Source: an uncultured Saprospiraceae bacterium (GTDB lineage Bacteria > Bacteroidota > Bacteroidia > Chitinophagales > Saprospiraceae). From it: a stretch of DNA of 39,005 nt. The stretch's first letter is position 1. Each line of letters starts with the position of its first letter. A program made the position numbers and the translations under genes. Where the stretch lies: positions 1-39,005 of the forward strand of contig CALDYY010000055.1 of the NCBI GenBank assembly GCA_937944245.1, given 5' to 3'. Of the stretch, positions 36,285-39,005 are shown piece after piece. The notes beneath the pieces were generated by a model. It did not search any database. It had not been told where the DNA came from and was given only the letters and a program-made list of their open reading frames with translations.

Positions 36285-37037
36285 ATGATTTCCCTTTCAA
36301 GAATCGGTCATACACAACATCATTTAATACAAGCCTATGATATTGATGCAAATAAAATGGCAACTCCTATTGCATTACTCAAGCTCATGCACGAAACAGC
36401 GATGCAAAATGTCATACAACTAAAGATGTCTTTATGGGACTTAGCTCCTTTACATCTTGCTTGGGTACTGATGCGCCAATCCATTCATTTTGAACGATTA
36501 CCCACACTTGGGGAAACCATTAGCATCATAACTTATCCATCTGGATTTGAAAAAATGCTAACCTACCGAGATTATAGGGTGATTGACCAAAATGGCGACA
36601 ACATTATATATGGTGCGTCCACTTGGTTGTTAATGGATACAACACAACGAAAAATGACTAAAATTCCCGATTTCATTCTTGATATGAGCAAATATATCCC
36701 TCCAAAAGAGAAGTGCCTGCCGCGAAGCCAGTTCCACTCCAATTATACAAAGCATCCAGAGAAAATAAGGACTTATAAGGTAGGTTGGTTTGACTTAGAT
36801 TTTAATGGTCATGCCAATAATGTGCCTTATGTAAAGTGGATGATTGAACCGATTGGAGAACAGTTGAAACATTTACGAATCAGCACTTTGAATATGCAAT
36901 ACAAACAAGAGTGCTTATTAGAAGAAGATATTTATGCTTATGTTGAATCCAAGTCTATCCATCAGTTCTCTCACTTACTTTGTAATAAGGAGGAAAAAAT
37001 ACTCGCTCAAGCGGAAACAAAGTGGCACCCTATTTGA
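36285..37037 (+). CDS. Acyl-ACP thioesterase (FatA/FatB family, double hotdog)
   Basis: Acyl-ACP thioesterases release free fatty acids from acyl carrier protein. The 250-residue cytosolic protein is a tandem hotdog. The first half (about 10-135) has IALLKLMHETAMQN and LAWVLMRQSIHFERLPTLGE, typical of the family. The second half has the active-site motif DLDFNGHANNVPYVKWM near 170-186, in which Asp172, Asn174 and His176 match the plant FatB catalytic residues. It is divergent from rpsL across a 189-bp gap; no good plus-strand promoter match was found there. Its physiological acyl chain length cannot be read from sequence. Confidence 0.9.
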   Translation: MISLSRIGHTQHHLIQAYDIDANKMATPIALLKLMHETAMQNVIQLKMSLWDLAPLHLAWVLMRQSIHFERLPTLGETISIITYPSGFEKMLTYRDYRVIDQNGDNIIYGASTWLLMDTTQRKMTKIPDFILDMSKYIPPKEKCLPRSQFHSNYTKHPEKIRTYKVGWFDLDFNGHANNVPYVKWMIEPIGEQLKHLRISTLNMQYKQECLLEEDIYAYVESKSIHQFSHLLCNKEEKILAQAETKWHPI

Positions 37038-37118
37038 TGTTTACCAATAAATAAGCTAGTTTTACTTCGATGTTAGTCGCAAAACAACCTTAACAATTAA
37101 CATAAAAACATATTTTGA

Positions 37119-37577
37119 ATGAGAATAGAAGACGAAATAAAACAAGAGAAATTTAAGAGTGAATATCAAAAATTGAATATTAATTTATTGTACACTGTAT
37201 CATGGATTAATCAAAACACTAATAACACATTAAAACCCTATAATATATCTTGGCAGCAATTTAATATTCTTCGTATATTAAAAGGTAGGCATCCACAGCC
37301 AGCTACTATTAAATTACTTTCTGAGCGCATGATTGATAAAATGTCCAATGCTTCAAGGTTAGTAGAAAAATTACGCCAAAAAGGATATGTTGAGCGCATA
37401 GAATGTGAGTTCGACAGGCGACAAGTTGACATTACATTGACTATACTCGGCTTAAAAACCCTCGAAAAAGCATCTGCTGAAATAGAACAAGTTGTAAATC
37501 AACAATTTAAAAACGTAACTAATGCAGAAGCGCAAGCGATGAATGAGATACTAGACCGCATCAGAGACAATTATTAA
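37119..37577 (+). CDS. MarR-family transcriptional regulator
   Basis: MarR proteins are dimeric winged-helix regulators, often ligand- or oxidant-responsive. In the 152 residues the wHTH spans about 46-112: WQQFNILRILKG, then TIKLLSERMIDKMSNASRLVEKLRQKGYVER as recognition region, and the wing with the conserved acidic-basic ECEFDRRQVDITLT. Helices on both sides should form the dimer interface. It lies 115 nt ahead of the yceI-like gene; a MarR gene followed by yceI is a recurrent pairing in Bacteroidota, so yceI may be its target. No cysteine sits in the typical N-terminal sensing position. Confidence 0.93.
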   Translation: MRIEDEIKQEKFKSEYQKLNINLLYTVSWINQNTNNTLKPYNISWQQFNILRILKGRHPQPATIKLLSERMIDKMSNASRLVEKLRQKGYVERIECEFDRRQVDITLTILGLKTLEKASAEIEQVVNQQFKNVTNAEAQAMNEILDRIRDNY

Positions 37578-37692
37578 TCTAATACTAGCACCGAAAAAGT
37601 AAAGCTAACACCCTAAATACACAAACTTTAAGTCCTAATCCTTGTTTATTTATACTTAAAAATCACCCTTTTAGTTTTAAATATTAGCACTC

Positions 37693-38295
37693 ATGAGAAA
37701 TTTTTTTGTTCTTACTATGATTATCTCTTTAGTAGCGATAACGGGTATCGCATTAAAACCTATGGAGATTCTAAAGTACAATGCTGATTTAGAAAAAAGC
37801 AAAGTTTATTGGACTGCCTACAAAGTAGGTGGCAAACACAATGGTTATGTTAATTTAAAAAGTGGCAACCTAGAGTTTACAGATAAGACGTTGAGTGGCG
37901 GTTATTTTGAGATGGATATGGCTAACCTTGATTGTACTGATTTAAAAGGCGAATCAAAAAACAAATTATTAGGCTATCTGAAATCCGAAAGTTTTTTTGG
38001 AGTAGAAAAACACCCAGTTGCTAAATTTAAAATTACTTCAGTTAAACCTCAGGGAACTGGTCAGTATAAAATTGATGGTAATATGACCATTAAAGAATCT
38101 ACAAAGAAGATTAGCTTCTTAGCAAATATTAGTGAAGAACAAGACCTAATTAAAGCTAGCGCAAATATTCAACTTGACCGCACCGATTATAATGTTCATT
38201 ACGGCTCATCTGGTTTCTTTAGCAGTTTGGGCGACAAAGCCATTTACAATAATTTCGATCTTATCGTCAACTTAGTGGCAAGAAAAGTGAAGTAA
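37693..38295 (+). CDS. YceI-family periplasmic lipid-binding protein
   Basis: YceI-like proteins are secreted lipocalin-like barrels that bind polyisoprenoid or fatty lipids. The 200-residue precursor has a signal peptide at about 1-20 (FFVLTMIISLVAITGIA). Family marks are YNADLEKSKVYWTAYKVGGKHNGYVNLKSGNL, SESFFGVEKHPVAKFKITSV, GNMTIKESTKKISF and the end motif LDRTDYNVHYGSSGFFSSLGDKAIYNNFDL. It follows a MarR regulator and ends at a shared hairpin terminator. The actual ligand is not predictable from sequence. Confidence 0.94.
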   Translation: MRNFFVLTMIISLVAITGIALKPMEILKYNADLEKSKVYWTAYKVGGKHNGYVNLKSGNLEFTDKTLSGGYFEMDMANLDCTDLKGESKNKLLGYLKSESFFGVEKHPVAKFKITSVKPQGTGQYKIDGNMTIKESTKKISFLANISEEQDLIKASANIQLDRTDYNVHYGSSGFFSSLGDKAIYNNFDLIVNLVARKVK

Positions 38296-38297
38296 AG

Positions 38298-38340
38298 AAT
38301 ATTTTGGCTTATGCTGATTCCAAAAATAAGCCAAAATATT
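38298..38340. terminator. Bidirectional terminator between yceI-like and DUF2892 genes
   Basis: A perfect 15-bp stem, AATATTTTGGCTTAT (38298-38312) with ATAAGCCAAAATATT (38326-38340), has a 13-nt loop. It fills the 45-bp space between two convergent genes and abuts the DUF2892 stop. T-richness is within the stem ends rather than beyond them. Confidence 0.7.
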
Positions 38341-38562
38341 TTATGCTTTATTGGTATTGGCTGAACAAGTAGAAATTCCAAAAACAGTGTAGATAGCACA
38401 CCAGTTTACTAAACCTGTAAACGCAAAAATCACACCTGCTACTGCAAGAATAACACCTAGCGTGGAGGAAAGTGCTACCGTATTGGTAGCTAAAAGCACT
38501 ACAATAGCGACTGCACCAAATAGTCGGATAATACGATCTGTTGTTCCTACATTTTTTTTCAT
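38341..38562 (-). CDS. DUF2892 (YgaP-like) inner-membrane protein
   Basis: The ATG at 38560-38562 gives 73 residues beginning MKKNVGTTDRIIRLFGAVAI, the family start; the frame is open further up, but that stretch is better read as a separate 33-residue gene in another frame. Two hydrophobic segments (about 13-27 and 33-52) form the membrane hairpin seen in the C-terminal part of the rhodanese YgaP. The end motif NWCAIYTVFGISTC corresponds to the usual CPLYxxxGxxTC, with Ala for the common Pro. Function in the family is poorly known, often linked to sulfur or redox genes. It lies 17 nt behind the small membrane gene. Confidence 0.88.
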   Translation of the reverse strand: MKKNVGTTDRIIRLFGAVAIVVLLATNTVALSSTLGVILAVAGVIFAFTGLVNWCAIYTVFGISTCSANTNKA

Positions 38563-38579
38563 CTTGAATTGAGTTAGTT

Positions 38580-38681
38580 TTAATAAATAAAATGATGAAT
38601 CATCAAACCTAGCAGCGTAAAGATTAATACACAGGTTAGGCAAGCTAATAATATTCTGATCGCTACTGGTAATGTTTTCAT
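38580..38681 (-). CDS. Small single-helix membrane protein (33 aa)
   Basis: Direct translation from the ATG at 38679-38681 to the TAA at 38580-38582 gives 33 residues, MKTLPVAIRILLACLTCVLI followed by FTLLGLM and a short His-containing end, IHHFIY. Almost the whole peptide is one transmembrane helix with a positive N-terminus. It has two cysteines, both inside the helix, and an HH pair at the exit side. I recognise no family. The 17-nt spacing to the DUF2892 gene suggests one transcript and perhaps a joint membrane complex, which is inference. Confidence 0.6.
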   Translation of the reverse strand: MKTLPVAIRILLACLTCVLIFTLLGLMIHHFIY

Positions 38682-38709
38682 CTGTGTAAAATTAACTCAA
38701 ATTCTTTGT

Positions 38710-38737
38710 ACTGTCAGTGACTAAAGTCACTAACAGT
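38710..38737. promoter_or_regulatory. Palindrome upstream of the small membrane gene, possible operator or terminator
   Basis: ACTGTCAGTGACT (38710-38722) and AGTCACTAACAGT (38725-38737) match at 12 of 13 positions. The core AGTGAC-TAAA-GTCACT has the spacing of CRP/FNR-type operators. On the plus strand TTTTGTTTTTTT follows, so a plus-strand terminator is the alternative, although no plus-strand gene lies just upstream. Confidence 0.45.
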
Positions 38738-38794
38738 TTTGTTTTTTTGGGTAAATTTTCACAAATGTTGGGATAATAAGAGCCTTTTGATAGC

Positions 38795-39005
38795 TCACTC
38801 TGCATAGCTACAATCAATTATGGAAAGGTTAGTCACAATAATGCTATCCTGACCATAGCGCGTACTTAAGGTATCGCGAAAAATTCCAGACACAAATCGA
38901 GGGCGACCACCTGTGAAATAGCCTTCACCTTTACAGATAGATACCATATTACTTACAACTATGGCATCGCTATCTTTTTCTAGTTTGATGGTCGCTTGCA
39001 GGGTG
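38795..39005 (-). CDS. C-terminal end of a secreted repeat protein, start off the right edge
   Basis: A minus-strand frame is open from the right edge to a TGA at 38795-38797, giving the last 69 residues. They read as one beta-rich repeat unit: ICKGEGYFTGGRPRFVSGIF, then RDTLSTRYGQDSIIVTNLSII. This resembles the unit with C-x-G, GG, SG-x-(Y/F)-x-D-T-L and DSI(V/I) found in many secreted Bacteroidota proteins. The protein ends DCSYAE without a recognisable type IX sorting domain, though the visible part is short. Function is unknown. Confidence 0.65.
   Translation of the reverse strand, partial: TLQATIKLEKDSDAIVVSNMVSICKGEGYFTGGRPRFVSGIFRDTLSTRYGQDSIIVTNLSIIDCSYAE

Noticed and set aside
38341-38643. 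100-codon version of the DUF2892 gene
   Set aside because: The extra N-terminus is unlike the family and overlaps the 33-aa membrane ORF in another frame.

Overview
The window looks like chromosomal DNA of a Bacteroidota bacterium, most likely of the Saprospiria/Saprospirales lineage. Four things point there. It carries sprA, the giant outer-membrane translocon of the type IX secretion system, directly downstream of ruvA. It has low-GC DNA with A-rich rather than Shine-Dalgarno leaders. A -33/-7 promoter of the Bacteroidota type (TTTG-N20-TAnnTTTG) precedes rpsL. A very large secreted protein with CUB-like, HYR-like and dockerin-like segments resembles those common in Saprospiraceae.

Layout. 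Positions 1-4566 (minus) hold the first 1522 codons of a giant secreted multi-domain protein that runs off the left edge. Positions 5091-12503 (minus) are sprA, with a hairpin terminator behind it, and 12989-13579 (minus) is ruvA. Between ruvA and sprA lies a 485-bp gap with a promoter-like sequence, a foldable leader-like element and a 36-codon basic ORF. Positions 13763-13877 (plus) carry a -7 box followed by a strong intrinsic terminator, a candidate small RNA or attenuated leader, ahead of an unrecognised 170-residue protein. A lytic transglycosylase, a DUF2480 protein and scpB follow on the minus strand (14460-16622).

From 36095 down to 16732 the minus strand is one long translation locus that fuses the classical str, S10, spc and alpha operons: rpsL-rpsG-fusA-rpsJ-rplC-rplD-rplW-rplB-rpsS-rplV-rpsC-rplP-rpmC-rpsQ-rplN-rplX-rplE-rpsN-rpsH-rplF-rplR-rpsE-rpmD-rplO-secY-map-infA-rpmJ-rpsM-rpsK-rpsD-rpoA-rplQ. 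It ends at a 13-bp hairpin terminator. It begins at a near-ideal promoter at 36144-36175, and a weaker internal promoter is visible before infA. Two small genes, rpmD and rpmJ, were recovered by direct translation. Several start codons were moved downstream to the conserved N-termini (rpsD, rplO, rpsE, map, rpmC, rplC).

The right end (36285-39005) is accessory: an acyl-ACP thioesterase, a MarR regulator and a YceI-family periplasmic protein on the plus strand. Converging on them across a 15-bp hairpin terminator are a DUF2892 membrane protein and a 33-residue single-helix membrane protein. The C-terminal end of another secreted repeat protein enters from the right edge.

No tRNA, rRNA, insertion sequence, CRISPR array or phage gene was recognised. 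Most of the window is conserved housekeeping. The least explained parts are the structured sprA leader with its small ORF, the terminator-bounded transcript near 13.8 kb, the strong hairpins between alpha-operon genes, and the low-complexity tails on S3 and S5.
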